Shown here piece by piece: positions 21,763 through 32,906 of a stretch of 64,000 nucleotides of DNA. Origin of the DNA: Anaeramoeba ignava. Taxonomy: Eukaryota > Metamonada > Anaeramoebidae. Position 1 is the stretch's first letter, and each line of letters opens with the position of its first letter. The stretch lies in NCBI GenBank assembly GCA_028826165.1, contig JAPDFW010000120.1, positions 62,001 through 126,000 of the forward strand, given 5' to 3'. The translations under genes and the position numbers were made by a program. The notes beneath the pieces were generated by a model that did no database searches, was not told the DNA's origin, and was given only the letters and a program-made list of their open reading frames with translations.

Positions 21763-23879
21763 ATGCAAAAAGAAAATTTTCTTTCAAATCAAAAAATTTT
21801 AGCAAAAGAAAATAATATTTTTAACGAATTAAACTCAAAAAGAAAAAATTTTAAAAATGAATTGTTTGTTTTAAATCAATTTGATCAAAATCAAGATCAA
21901 AATCAAAATCAAAATCTAAATCTAAATCAAAATCAAAATCAAAATCAAAATCAAAATCCATTTTTAAATTCAAATTTAAATCAAAATTTTAAACAAATTT
22001 CATTTTTAAATCAATACCAAAATCAATTTCAAAATCCAAATTCAAATCAATTTCAATTTCGATATCAATTTCAAAATCCACAATTTCAAAATCAAAATGA
22101 AAATGAAAATGAAAATGAAAATGAAAATGAAAATGAAAATCAAAATGAAAATGAAAATGAAAATCAAAATGAAAATGAAAATGAAAATCAAAATCAAAAT
22201 CAAAATGAAAATGAAAATCAATTTCAATTTCAAAATATATATCAATTTCAAAATCCACAATTTCAAAATCAAAATGAAAATGAAAATCAAAATCAAAATC
22301 AATACCAAAATCAATTTCAAAATCAAAATGAAAATCAAAATGAAAATCAATTTCAATTTCAAAATATATATCAATTTCAAAATCCAAATTCAAATCAATT
22401 TCAATTTCGATATCAATTTCAAAATCCACAATTTCAAAATCAAAATGAAAATAAAAATCAAAATAAAAATAAAAATCAAAATCAAAATCAAAATGAAAAT
22501 AAAAATATCCAAAATAAAGATATCCAAAATCAAAATGAAAATGAAAATCAAAATGAAAATCAAAATGAAAATCAAAATGAAAATCAAAATATAAATCAAA
22601 ATATAAATCAAAATCAAAATATAAATCAAAATGAAAATCAAAATCAAAATCAAAATGAAAATCAAAATGAAAATCAAAATGAAAATCAAAATATAAATCA
22701 AAATCAAAATATAAATCAAAATCAATTCCAAAATCAATTTCAAAATCAATTCCAAAATCAAAATGAAAATCAAAATCAATTTCAAAATCAATTTCAAAAT
22801 GAAAATCCAAATATAAATTATTTTCAAATTCAAAATCAATTTCAATATCAAAATCAATTTCGACCAATAGAATTTTCTTTTTATAATTCTTATCCACATT
22901 TTATTCAAAAAACTCCAACAAATGAAAATTTCATTTTTCCTTTTGTTTCAAATTATAATCCAACTCATTTTTACCCGATCCTCGATTATTCTCAAAATTT
23001 TTATTCACAATTCCCTTTTTTGAATAACGATAAAATGTTAATGCCACAACAAAATACACAAAAACAATCCACACAATTACAATCAAAGCCAAAATTAAAG
23101 CCAAATCAATCTCAACAAAACAACGAAGACATTGACAAACAAAATAATTTGACATTGAAGCCAATACAAAAACAAACTGATCAAGTGTAAAGAAAAAAAT
23201 CCAAAAAAAATTTTCCCCTTTTCTTATTCCCCTTTTTTTTTCTTATTCATTTTTTCTTTAAAAAAATCAATTTAGAATTTCTAATCAAATTTCTTTCCCT
23301 AAAAGTTTTGTCGAAAAAATAAACAGCAATTTTACAAACTCAACAAAATATCTTCAACGATTAACAAGTTTAATTACAGATTTTAATTCAGGCAAAAAAA
23401 GTGGAAACGTTATTAAAAAATTAATTGCAAAACTTTTTGATGGAAATGATGATTTAATTGAAGAAACAAATAAATTTTTACCAAAAGAATTAATCATTGA
23501 AAAAAAAGAAACAAATGAAAAAAATCCAAAATTAAAAAAAGCAATGGATTATTTAGAAAAAGTTTTTAATAGATTTCAAAATGAACCTGAAAAATTTGAT
23601 TCTTTTTTAAATATTTTACAAAAAAGTCCACAAATTCAAATTACAGCTTCAGAAATGTCACAAAAAATTGAAGAAATTTTAAAAGGTCATGATGATTTAA
23701 TTCAAGAATTTTCTCAATTTATTAATGATGATAAAAAATCTGATTTTGATAATAAAAATTCCTTGCAAAAACATCATAAAAGAAAAGATACTTTAAGAAA
23801 ATCTTATCAATTAAATGAAGATTTATTTGATATTAAGAAATCAAGAACAAAAAAATCGAAGAAAAAGAATTTAAATTAA
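21763..23879 (+). CDS. Sin3-like protein: prion-like N/Q region plus two PAH domains
   Basis: Exon 1 (21763-23186) splices through GTAAAG to exon 2 (23276-23879) in phase 2, giving 675 residues. Residues about 45-380 are almost only Asn, Gln, Glu and Phe, built from (Asn-Gln/Glu)n with QFQFQNIYQFQNPQFQ-type blocks repeated. Exon 2 encodes two paired amphipathic helix (PAH) domains. The first runs from SFPKSFVEKINSNF to LFDGNDDLIEETNKFLPKEL. The second runs from AMDYLEKVFNRFQNEPEKFD to ILKGHDDLIQEFSQFI. The D-L-I-x-x-F/T-x-x-F signature is typical of Sin3 PAH folds, which bind transcription factor helices. A basic tail (KKSRTKKSKKKN) looks like a nuclear signal. The large Sin3 HDAC-interaction region is absent, so this is a short PAH adaptor rather than full Sin3. 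A nuclear co-repressor role is inferred. Confidence 0.8.
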
Positions 23880-24179
23880 ATTAAAATTTGAAAAGAATTA
23901 AATTAAAATTTTGCTTATATATTTATATTTTTATCTCAAAAAAAAAAGAAAAAGTGGAAGAAAAGGAACTTTTTTTTTTTTGTTCCATTTTTTTTTCCTT
24001 TTTTATTTTTTTCTTTTTAAAAAGAAATCCAACGTAAAAAAGGAAAAAAAAAAGAAAATAAACTGAAATTTAAAAGATAAATAATTTTTTTTTCCTTTTT
24101 TCCTTTTAATTTTAATAATAATTTTTTTTAAATTTTTCAAAAATAAAAATCACTTTTTTTTTCTCTTTTAAAAAAAAAA

Positions 24180-24821
24180 ATGGAACAAAAACAAAAAAGA
24201 AAAAAAAGAAAAACTCCATTAAAAACACCAAAAAAATCAGCTTTTCTTCTATTTCTTCAAGATCAAAAAGCAAAAATCTTAAAAAAAAAACCTAATTTAT
24301 CAGGAAAAGAAATTTCAAAAGAAGGATCAAAAATTTGGAAAAAACTATCAAATCAAGAAAAAGAAAAATACAAAAAAAAAGCAAGAGAAGAACAAGAAAA
24401 AATCAATGAAGAAATAAATAAATCTGAAAAAAATGGTTTAGAATCAAGTTCAACTAGTGAAAGTGAACAAGAAAAAAAAATTCCAAAAACTAGATCTAAA
24501 TTTAAAATTCCAAAATCAGTTCCTTTAGAAAAACCACTTTCTCCTTATAGATTATTTATGATTGACACACAAAAAAAGAATTTAGAAGAATTTAAAGGAA
24601 TTAGTGTTGGCGAATATAGTAAAAAAATGTCTCAGAAATGGATAAAATTACCAGAAGAAGAAAAAAAAGTAAGAAAAATAAAAAATTTTTTTTCAATTAA
24701 ATTTTCAATTAAATTTTGTTTTGTTTTGTTTTGTTTTGTTTAGAAATTTTTTGATGAATCTAAAAGACAAAAAGAAAATTTTCAAAAACTTTTAAAACAA
24801 AATGAAAATCAACAAATTTAA
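24180..24821 (+). CDS. Double HMG-box DNA-binding protein
   Basis: Exons 24180-24668 and 24744-24821 give 188 residues. After a basic leader (KRKKRKTPLKTPKK), HMG box 1 runs from SAFLLFLQDQK to WKKLSNQEKEKYKKKAREE. An acidic/Ser linker follows. Box 2 runs from LEKPLSPYRLFMIDTQK to QKWIKLPEEEKK-KFFDESKR and is interrupted by the intron near its third helix. HMG boxes bend DNA without strong sequence preference, so a chromatin architectural role in the nucleus is likely, like HMGB/NHP6. It sits next to the PAH protein, another nuclear gene. The intron is short with a (TTTTG)n run. Confidence 0.9.
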
Positions 24822-25073
24822 TTAAAAAAAAAAATATATAAGATTGAGAATCTTTTGATTCAAATTGATTTTTATTTTCTCTTTTCTTTTTTTTAAAAAA
24901 AAGGAAAATCACTTAAAATGAAATTAAATCAAATCAAATTAAATTAAATTAAATCAAATCAATTAAAATGAAATTAAATCAAATCAAATTAAATTAAATT
25001 AAATCAAATCAATTCCAAATTAATTCAAATTTTCTTGTAAAAAAATTGAAGTTCTAAATGATTGTTTGTATTC
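24822..25073. other. Convergent 3' gap
   Basis: AAATCAAATTAAATTAAATT-type short repeats lie between the HMG gene (+) and the AP-3 beta gene (-). A unit of about 55 bases is present twice at 24910-25020. No gene is seen. Confidence 0.4.
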
Positions 25074-28000
25074 TTATTTGTTAATTAAAACAGCTTTTAA
25101 ATCTTTCAATAAAATATGAATAATGAAAAAATTTTCTGAAAAAATTTTCAATAAGGAATCTTGAAATTGAATATAAATTTTCTTGCTATTTGATTCATTT
25201 GTTAAACCAAAAAATTTCAAAGTTGATTCTAATGAGCTAATTAATTGAAACATATTAACATTTTGTTTGATTATTCTTGAAATTTCTTCAATAGTTGTTG
25301 TTTCTAATGATATTTTTATTGATGTTTGATTCATTCCCTTAAGTTTTTGAATTTCTTTATCAAATTCATCTTCATTTATTTCTTTGGAAACCAACATTTC
25401 TCCAATTTTTGGTGTAATTTTTACTGGAAATTTTTCTGTTGTTGTTCTAATAAATAAATATTTGAATTTAATATTAAATAAATATTTGAATTTATATTAA
25501 ATAAATATTTGAATTTAATATTAAATATTCGAATTTATAAATTAAATAAATATTTGAATTTAATATTAAATATTTGAATTTATAAATAATAAATATTTGA
25601 ATTTAATATTAAATATTCGAATTTATAAATTAAATATTTGAATTTAATATTAAATAAATATTTGAATTTAATATTAATTAAATATTCGAATTTAATATTA
25701 AATATTTGAATTTATATTAAATATTTGAATTTATATTAAATATTCGAATTTATAAATTAAATATTTGAATTTAATATTAAATAAATATTTGAATTTAATA
25801 TTAAATATTCGAATTTATAAATTAAATATTTGAATTTATAAATATTTACTCAATTATGAAAGAAATATTTGAATTTATAAATATTTACTCAATTGTGAAA
25901 GAAATTGTTTCAGTTTTAACTCTAAAATTGATACTACAAATTGTGTCTGTTGTTTGTTTTGAGTTCAAAATGTTAATTTTTGGAAAAGGAATAATATATT
26001 TAGATTCAGAAGCCATTGTAATATTATTTATTGTTTCTTTTCTATGATTTGTTAATGTTAATTGAATTGTTGTATGATATTGATATACACTTGATTTTCT
26101 TGATATCTGATAATTAATTTCCAATCCATTTCCTTTTACTCTATTAAGTAATATTCTTGTTTCAAAATTTGGTATTTCTTCTTGTATTTTTTCTGGCATT
26201 TTATGTTTTGATTGCGTTGCTTAATTTTTAATAATTTAAATATTATTAATTTAAATATTATTAATTTAAATATTATTAATTTAAATATTATTAATAATTT
26301 AAATATTGTTATTTTGAATTTAAATATTATTAATAATTTAAATATTATTAATAATTTAAATATTTTAATTTAAATATTATTATTATTAATTTAAATATTA
26401 TTATGAATTTAAATATTAATTTAAATATTATTTTTAATTTAAATATTATTTTTAATTTAAATATTTTAATTAATTTAAATATTATTTTTAATTTAAATAT
26501 TTTTATTATTAATTTAAATATTATTATGAATTTAAATATTATTATTAATTTAAATATTATTAATTTAAATATTATTATGAATTTAAATATTATGAATTTA
26601 ATTATTATTAATTTAAATATTATTATGAATTTAAATATTATTAATAATTTAAATATTTTACGTATTGAATTGAAAAATAAACTATTAAGATCAACTTCAC
26701 TATTATCTAAATTTGAAATTAATTGATTTGAAGGTTGATTATCTTTTTGAATAATTTCATCTAATTGAATATTTGATAAATTATTTTGTGATTTTTTTGA
26801 ATTGGAGATATCTAAAATAGATTTTGATTTTGATTTTGATTTTGATTCTGATTCTGATTTTGATTTTGATTTTGATTCTGATTTTGATTCTGATTCTGAT
26901 TCTGATTTTGATTTTGATTTTGATTTTGATTTAGATTTAGATTTAGATTTTGTTTTAGATTTAGATTCTGTTTTTGATTTAGATTCTGATTCTGATTCTG
27001 AAGAATATGAAGATGAACTTGTACTATATGAGCGTGAGCTATAAGAACTTGTACTTCTTGAACTATATGAACTTGTTGTTTTTGAAATTGAAATATTTGA
27101 ATTTTCTTTATTTTCCAAATCCTTTTCAGTCTTTTCTTCAATTTCTTCAATTTTTAATAAACTTTCTTCTTTTTCTTCACTTTTTAATAAGTTTTCTTCT
27201 TTTTCTGATTCTGTTGAAGAATAAAAATCTTCATCTTCTGAAAAAAGAAAACTATATTGTTTTTTCATTTCTTTTGTAAGTCTTAATTTTTTTTTCTTTT
27301 TGCTTTTTTTGGATTTTTTGGATTGTTTGGATTGTTCATTTTGTTCATTTTGATTATTTTTTTCATTTTGATTATTTTTTTTGGATTTTTTGGATTTTTT
27401 GCTTTTTTTGGATTTTTTGGATTTTTTGGATTCAGATTTTATTGGTTTACGAAGAGAAGGATCAGGTGGAATTTCTGGAAAATTTGGAAGAGGAACATAA
27501 CCAGGAATAGGTTGATTTTGAATATTAGAAAGTGTTCCAAGAGTAAATGATTCAAGTTCTAAAAAATTTCCAGAAAAAAATTTTTCGAAAATTATTTTTT
27601 TAAAAAGAAAATTCAATATTTTTTTTTTAAATTATACTTCCAAATTCTGATGGTAAAACTAATGTTGCTTTTGTTGTTAGAAAAATTTCATTTAAATGAT
27701 TTGAAATTGGTGTTCCATTAAAAAGTAAATAACTAACAAATCTTGCTCTATCTCGAATATCATAATCATCATCAAATTTAGCTAATTTTAAAATAAATTC
27801 AACTAAAGAATAAGTTTGTTCTTTGTTTCGAAGAAAAAGTTTTGCAGCTAAATTTAAAATCTAATTTTAATTTTAATTTTAATTTTAATTTTAATTTTAA
27901 TTTTAATTTTAATTTTTAATTTTAATTTTAATTTTAATATTAATTTTAATTTTAATTTTTAATTTTAATTTTAATTTTAATATTAATTTTAATTTTAATT

Positions 28001-30767
28001 TTAATTTTAATTTTAATTTTATTTTTAATTTTAATTTTAATTTTAATTTTAATTTTAATTTTTAAAAGAAAGAATAAATTAAACTAACTTGATGTTTAAC
28101 CAAAACTGGTTCATTTTTAAATGATTTTGCACATTTACGAAGAACATCAGGAGCGAATGTTGGAATTTTATCAGAATATTCACCAACAACCCAAATAGCA
28201 GATGCTTTTGCTTCTGGTTGACTTATTTTATCAATAAGTTTTGTAAATTCTGTGATTATATCAATATGTTCTTCTGGTTTAGTTTGAAGTAAAATTTTAA
28301 TCATTGATACACTTTGACCAATTATTTCATCAGGTCTATTATGTACTAATTTCATTAAGCATGTTAAACATGAATCTAAAATTACGGGTGCTTTTAAAGT
28401 TGATTTCGAGATGGCCTAAATCAATTACAATAACATAAAATATTAAATAAATATTCAATAAATATAAAATAAATATTCAATAACATAAAATATTAAATAA
28501 CATGAAATATAAAATAAATATTCAATAACATGAAATATTAAATAAATATTTAATAACATGAAATATAAAATAAATATTCAAGAAATATTAAATAACATGA
28601 AATATAAAATAAATATTAAATAACATGAAATATAAAATAAATATTCAATAACATGAAATATTAAATAAATATTCAATAAATATAAAATAAATATTTATTA
28701 AATATAAAATAAATATTTAATAAATATTAAATAAATATTCATTAAATATGAAAATAAATATTCAATAACATGAAATATTAAATAAATATTCAATAAATAT
28801 AAAATAAATATTTATTAAATATAAAATAAATATTTAATAAATATTAAATAAATATTCAATAAATATAAAATAAATATTCAATAACATGAAATATAAAATA
28901 AATATTAAATAACATGAAATATAAAATAAATATTCAATAACATGAAATATTAAATAAATATTTAATAACATGAAATATTAAATAAATATTCAAGAAATAT
29001 TAAATAACATGAAATATAAAATAAATATTCAATAACATGAAATATTAAATAAATATTCAATAAATATTAAATAACATGAAATATTTAATAAGTATTTTAA
29101 AAATGTTCTTTTTACTCGAATTGCTTCTGTTACAACAGGAATACTTGAATTATGAAGATAATTTCGTATTTCTTTGAAAGTATTATATATGTTTGTTTGA
29201 TCAGTAATCTCTGCTAAAATATTCACTTTTAATTTTCGGATATATTCAGGGTCTGTTACAGAAAGAATAAATTCTTGATAATAAGGTCTAAAAAGTTCCT
29301 TGAAAATTTTAAATTTAATTTTAATTTTATATTTAAATGAATTTTATAAATGAATTTCAATTTTATAAATGAATTTCAATTTTATAAATTAATTTTGCAT
29401 CAAAATACTGGATATTTAGAACAAATTGTGCCGATATTATAAAGAATAATAAACTGAGTTTGAGGAGAAGATTTCAAAAACTTAATCAAAAATTTTGGCA
29501 ATAAAAGAAGTTGAGAAGGAGGAGCCAAATAAAAAAAGATAGAAGCAACAGCAGAAACAACAGCGGGATTATGAGAACGAAAGAGAAGAGAAGAGGATTT
29601 AAGAAGCAATATAAGGTCAGGGTCTAAGGGGGTTTTCTCATTGATATTATCCTGGGGATTTTCAGAATCGGAAGAAATTGAATTCCAAAAATCACTATCA
29701 TTTTCAACTTCAATTTTTGATTTTTAAGAATATCTTGGTTCTCATTAAGCGCCGGGTCAGCAAACTGCGTTCTTGCATAACGCATGAGAAGCTCCAAACA
29801 CGACACTTGACCCCATTCATCGATATCAGGCAATTTCGAAAGGATTTTCCTGAAAAATGGATTGATGATAGGGTATGAGTCGGGACAAACTTCGTTAAAC
29901 GCTGCGATAACGCCACCAATAACCATTGGATGGTCATCGCCAAACAAGCCTTCAATCAACTCAATAAGGGATGATTTAAGATCGGGGCTAAGTTGAAAGA
30001 CCTTCGGAATCGCCAGTGCGGCTGACCTCCTGACATAAGGTGAAGAATCGTTAACTGAATCTTTAATTGCTAATAATATCAACTGTGAAATCATAGGGAT
30101 TTTTATCGACGACATCACCCTTAATGCCAGTGCTCGTATTAGCTGGTTTGTGTGCTTTAGATCCTTCTGGAAAGCGCTTATTGAAAGTAATGCTAGATCT
30201 GGTTCTTTTTCTGCGTGATGGAGTAAGTATAAATATACTAGTTTTTTCACTTCCATTTCTTCTGTTACTATGTTTTTGATTACATCAGGGAAAAAATCAT
30301 CAGTATATTTCCCTCGAGACATCATCTAGTATTATTTTGAATTGTGTTTTAAATTGTTGTTAGTTTTATTATTTCAATTTTAATTTCAAAATAATTTTAA
30401 ATTTTAAATTTAATTTTGATTTTTAATTTTAATTTTAATTTTAATTTTAATTTTAATTTTAATTTTAATGAATTTTAATTTTAATTTAAATTTAATTTAA
30501 TTTTAATTTTAATTTTAATTTTAATTTTAATTTTAATTTTAATTTTAATTTTAATTTTAATTTTAATTTTAATTTCAATTTTAATTTTAATTTTAATTTT
30601 AATTTTAATTTTAATTTCAAAATGAATTTTAATTTTTATTTTTATTTTTTAATACAAACAGCAACAATAAGATGTAATGCATCAAGTTTGGCGTTAATAT
30701 CTTCATTATCTAAACTGTCTTTTATTTCATTTCTTCTAATAACTTTAATTTTATAAAACTTACTCAT
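25074..30767 (-). CDS. AP3B: AP-3 adaptor complex beta subunit
   Basis: Eight exons on the minus strand: 30660-30767, 29409-30325, 29116-29298, 28089-28415, 27638-27860, 26662-27558, 25889-26219 and 25074-25446. All junctions agree in phase; about 1119 residues. The trunk shows the AP-3 beta pattern: AKLDALHLIVA-MMSRGK, KKLVYLYLLHHAEKEPDLAL, NQLIRALALRVMSSIKIP, YVRRSAALAIPKVFQL, WGQVSCLELLMRYARTQF and DYDIRDRARF. The PDPSLRKP motif precedes a long Ser/Lys/Glu hinge, as in animal AP-3 beta. The C-terminal appendage ends through GEMLVSKEINEDEFDKEIQ. AP-3 coats endosomal vesicles bound for lysosome-related organelles. A one-base deletion near an A5 run (29713-29725) breaks the frame just before the acidic insert IEVENDSDFWNS; homology continues on both sides. 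The 3' exon boundary of the seventh exon is duplicated into its intron. Confidence 0.95.
25448..25870. repeat. Intronic repeat seeded at an AP-3 beta splice donor
   Basis: Units like AATATTTGAATTTAATATTA and TATTCGAATTTATAAATTAA fill the intron. At its upstream end (minus strand) the last exon bases plus donor are duplicated: 25830-25866 is a near copy of 25869-25905. Confidence 0.85.
26222..26655. repeat. (AATTTAAATATT)n array in an AP-3 beta intron
   Basis: Units TTAATTTAAATATTA and variants with ATTATGAATTTAAATATT fill the intron between the hinge and appendage exons. The Ile/Asn/Leu frames crossing it are artefacts. Confidence 0.9.
27864..28065. repeat. (AATTTT)n hexamers in an AP-3 beta intron
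   Basis: About 33 AATTTT hexamers with a few one-base interruptions lie between trunk exons. Confidence 0.95.
28430..29095. repeat. AATAAATATTCAATAACATGAA repeat in an AP-3 beta intron
   Basis: Alternating units of about 11-22 bases (AATAACATGAAATATTAAAT, AATAAATATTCAATAAAT) with visible longer duplications, for example 28640-28730 versus 28755-28850. Confidence 0.9.
30405..30650. repeat. (AATTTT)n in AP-3 beta intron 1
   Basis: Almost pure AATTTT hexamers separate the first two coding exons of the minus-strand AP-3 beta gene. Confidence 0.95.
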
Positions 30768-30885
30768 TAAAAAAATATGAAAAAAAAATGAAAAAAAATG
30801 AAAAAAAAAATTTCATTTTTCATTTTTCATTTTTTCATTTTTTCATTTTTTAAATTAATTAAATTCTTTGCAAATATAAAATAAA
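30768..30885. promoter_or_regulatory. Short divergent intergenic region
   Basis: Only 118 bases separate the AP-3 beta start (-) and the NQ-rich gene start (+). Both sides carry the T-rich leader: TTTTTTTCATTTTTTTTCAT read on the minus strand and TTTCATTTTTTCATTTTTTC on the plus strand. A shared bidirectional promoter is inferred. Confidence 0.45.
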
Positions 30886-31655
30886 ATGTCAAATAAAAAT
30901 CAAAATCAAAATCAAAATCAAAATCAAAATCAAAATCAAAATCAAAATCAAAATAAAAATCAAAATCAAAATCAAAATCAAAATCAAAATCAAAATCAAA
31001 ATCAAAATCAAAATCAAAATCAAATTCAAAATAAAAATCAAAATCAAAATCAAAATCAAAATCAAATTCAAATTCAAAATCAAAATCAAAATCAAAATCA
31101 AATTCAAAATAAAAATCAATTTCAAAATCAAAATCAAAATCAAAATGAAAATCAAAATCAAAATAAAAATCAAATTCAAAATCAAAATCAAAATCAAAAA
31201 TCAAATTCAAAATAAAAATCAATTTCAAAATCAAAATCAAAATCAAAATCAAAATCAAAATCAAAATCAAAATCAAAATATAAATCAAAATCAAAATCAA
31301 AATCTAAATCAAAATAAAAATCAAAATATAAATCAAAATCAAATTCAAAATCAAATTAAAAATCAAAATAAAAATCAAAATAAAAATCAAAATCAAAATA
31401 AAAATCAAAATTCAAAATCAAAATCAAATTCAAAATCAAAATCAAAATCAAAATCAAAATAAAAATCAAAATCAAAATCAAAATATAAATCAAAAAAGAA
31501 TTGATTGGATTCTTCACATGAGAAAATCCTTTTGTACAAAAGAAATGCTAAATGAAGATTTCACTATTAATCAACAATTCTTTTGGCCAACAAAAAAACA
31601 AATTCGAAATTTAAAAAAAGAATTAATAAAAATTGAAAATGAAAATAATAATTAA
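30886..31655 (+). CDS. Asn/Gln-repeat protein with small conserved-looking tail, frame interrupted
   Basis: From ATG 30886 the sequence encodes (Asn-Gln)n with occasional Lys, Ile and Phe for about 180 residues. The useful frame then shifts twice inside the repeat: near 31195, where one unit has five A instead of four, and near 31408, where an extra T occurs. After the second shift it runs into a normal-composition tail of about 55 residues (RIDWILHMRKSFCTKEMLNE to WPTKKQIRNLKKELIKI) and TAA at 31653. The tail has no family I recognise. Either two indels break one gene, or the repeat is mostly intron or noncoding. Its start is 119 bases from the divergent AP-3 beta start. Low confidence in the model; the tail itself looks coding. 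Confidence 0.4.
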
Positions 31656-31713
31656 AAATAAAAAATTTAAAAATAAAAAATTTAAAAAAATTTTTTTCAT
31701 TTTTTTCTTTCAA

Positions 31714-32438
31714 ATGGGAAATCATCAAAAAATTAAAATATTAGCAATGGGTGATTCCCTTACAAAAGGATATACAAATCATGGACAAACACATAATCCT
31801 TATACTTTAAAACTTTCTGAATATTTAAACAAGAAATTTAAAAAAATAAAATTTGAAATTGAAAATAAAGGTGAAAAATTTTTTTGATCAAAAAAATGCC
31901 AAAAAAAAATCCAAAATGAAAAAAACTAATTTAACAGAAAAAATTTACAGGAATTTCAGGAGAACAATGCAAAGATATGCCGATTAGATTTGAAAAAATA
32001 ATGAGTGAAAATGATTATCATTTTGTGATCATTTTGGGTGGAACAAATGATTTGGCTTATGGAAGATCTCATGAAGATATACTTAAAGATATAATAAATC
32101 TCCATCAAATAGCTTTATCATCAAAAAATCTTGTTAAATCTATTGCTGTTTCTATTCCTCAATGTCTTTTTGATGAAAGAAATGAAAAAATTTTTGAAAT
32201 CAAAAAAATTGTTAATAAAGAAATTTTTAATTTTTCTCAAAAAGAAGAAAAAGTTGAATTTTTTGATTTATTTAATTTGATTCCATTTTCTCTTTCTGAA
32301 AAAGAATTGATGTCTTTTTGGGATAAAGATGGTCTTCATTTTTCTAGTTTAGGTTATGATCATTTTGGAAAATTATTATTTGATTTTCTTGAAGAAATTA
32401 TTTTTAATTATTTAGAAAAATTAAAGAAAGAAAAATAA
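31714..32438 (+). CDS. SGNH/GDSL-type hydrolase
   Basis: Exons 31714-31870 and 31951-32438 join in phase 1 to 214 residues. SGNH blocks are complete. Block I is ILAMGDSLTKGY with the nucleophile Ser. The block II Gly lies in NKGISGEQC. Block III is ILGGTNDLAYG with the oxyanion Asn. Block V is WDKDGLHFSSLGYDHFG with the catalytic Asp and His. This is a lipase/esterase-fold enzyme acting on ester bonds of lipids, acyl-thioesters or sugars; the substrate cannot be told. Short size and block spacing resemble bacterial TesA/arylesterase-like SGNH enzymes and plant homologues. No signal peptide or membrane segment is seen, so it is probably cytosolic. The intron is 80 bases. It is convergent with the AlaRS gene. 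Confidence 0.9.
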
Positions 32439-32499
32439 AAATAACTTTTTTAGATTTTATTTTGAAAACTTTTTGAAAACTTTTTGAAATCTAAATTGA

Positions 32500-32905
32500 A
32501 ATTTTAATTGGAAAATTTAATTGGAAATTTAATTGGAAATTTAATTGGAAATTTTAATTGGAATTTAAAAGGAAATTTAAAAGGAAATTTAAAAGGAAAT
32601 TTAAAAGGAAATTTAAAAGGAAATTTAAAAGGAAATTTAATTGGAAAATTTAATTGGAAAATTTAAAAGGAAATTTAAAAGGAAATTTAATTGGAAAATT
32701 TAATTGGAAAATTAAAAGGAAATTTAAAAGGAAATTTAAAAGGAAATTTAATTGGAATTTAAAAGGAAATTTAATTGGAATTTTAATTGAAATTTAATTG
32801 GAAATTTAATTGAAAATTTAAAAGGAAATTTAATTGGAATTTAAAAGGAAATTTAATTGGAAAATTTAATTGGGAAATTTAAAAGGAAATTTAAAAGGAA
32901 AATCT
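32500..32905. repeat. (GGAAATTTAAAA / GGAAATTTAATT)n array
   Basis: About 35 units of 11-13 bases lie between the convergent 3' ends of the SGNH and AlaRS genes. This array is relatively G-containing on the plus strand, unlike most others here. Confidence 0.95.
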
Positions 32906-32906
32906 T

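Noticed and set aside
21989-22908. Minus-strand and alternative-frame ORFs across the Asn-Gln region (Phe-His-Asp, Met-Lys polymers)
   Set aside because: Shadows of the plus-strand NQ/NE coding repeat, which alone connects in phase to the PAH exon.
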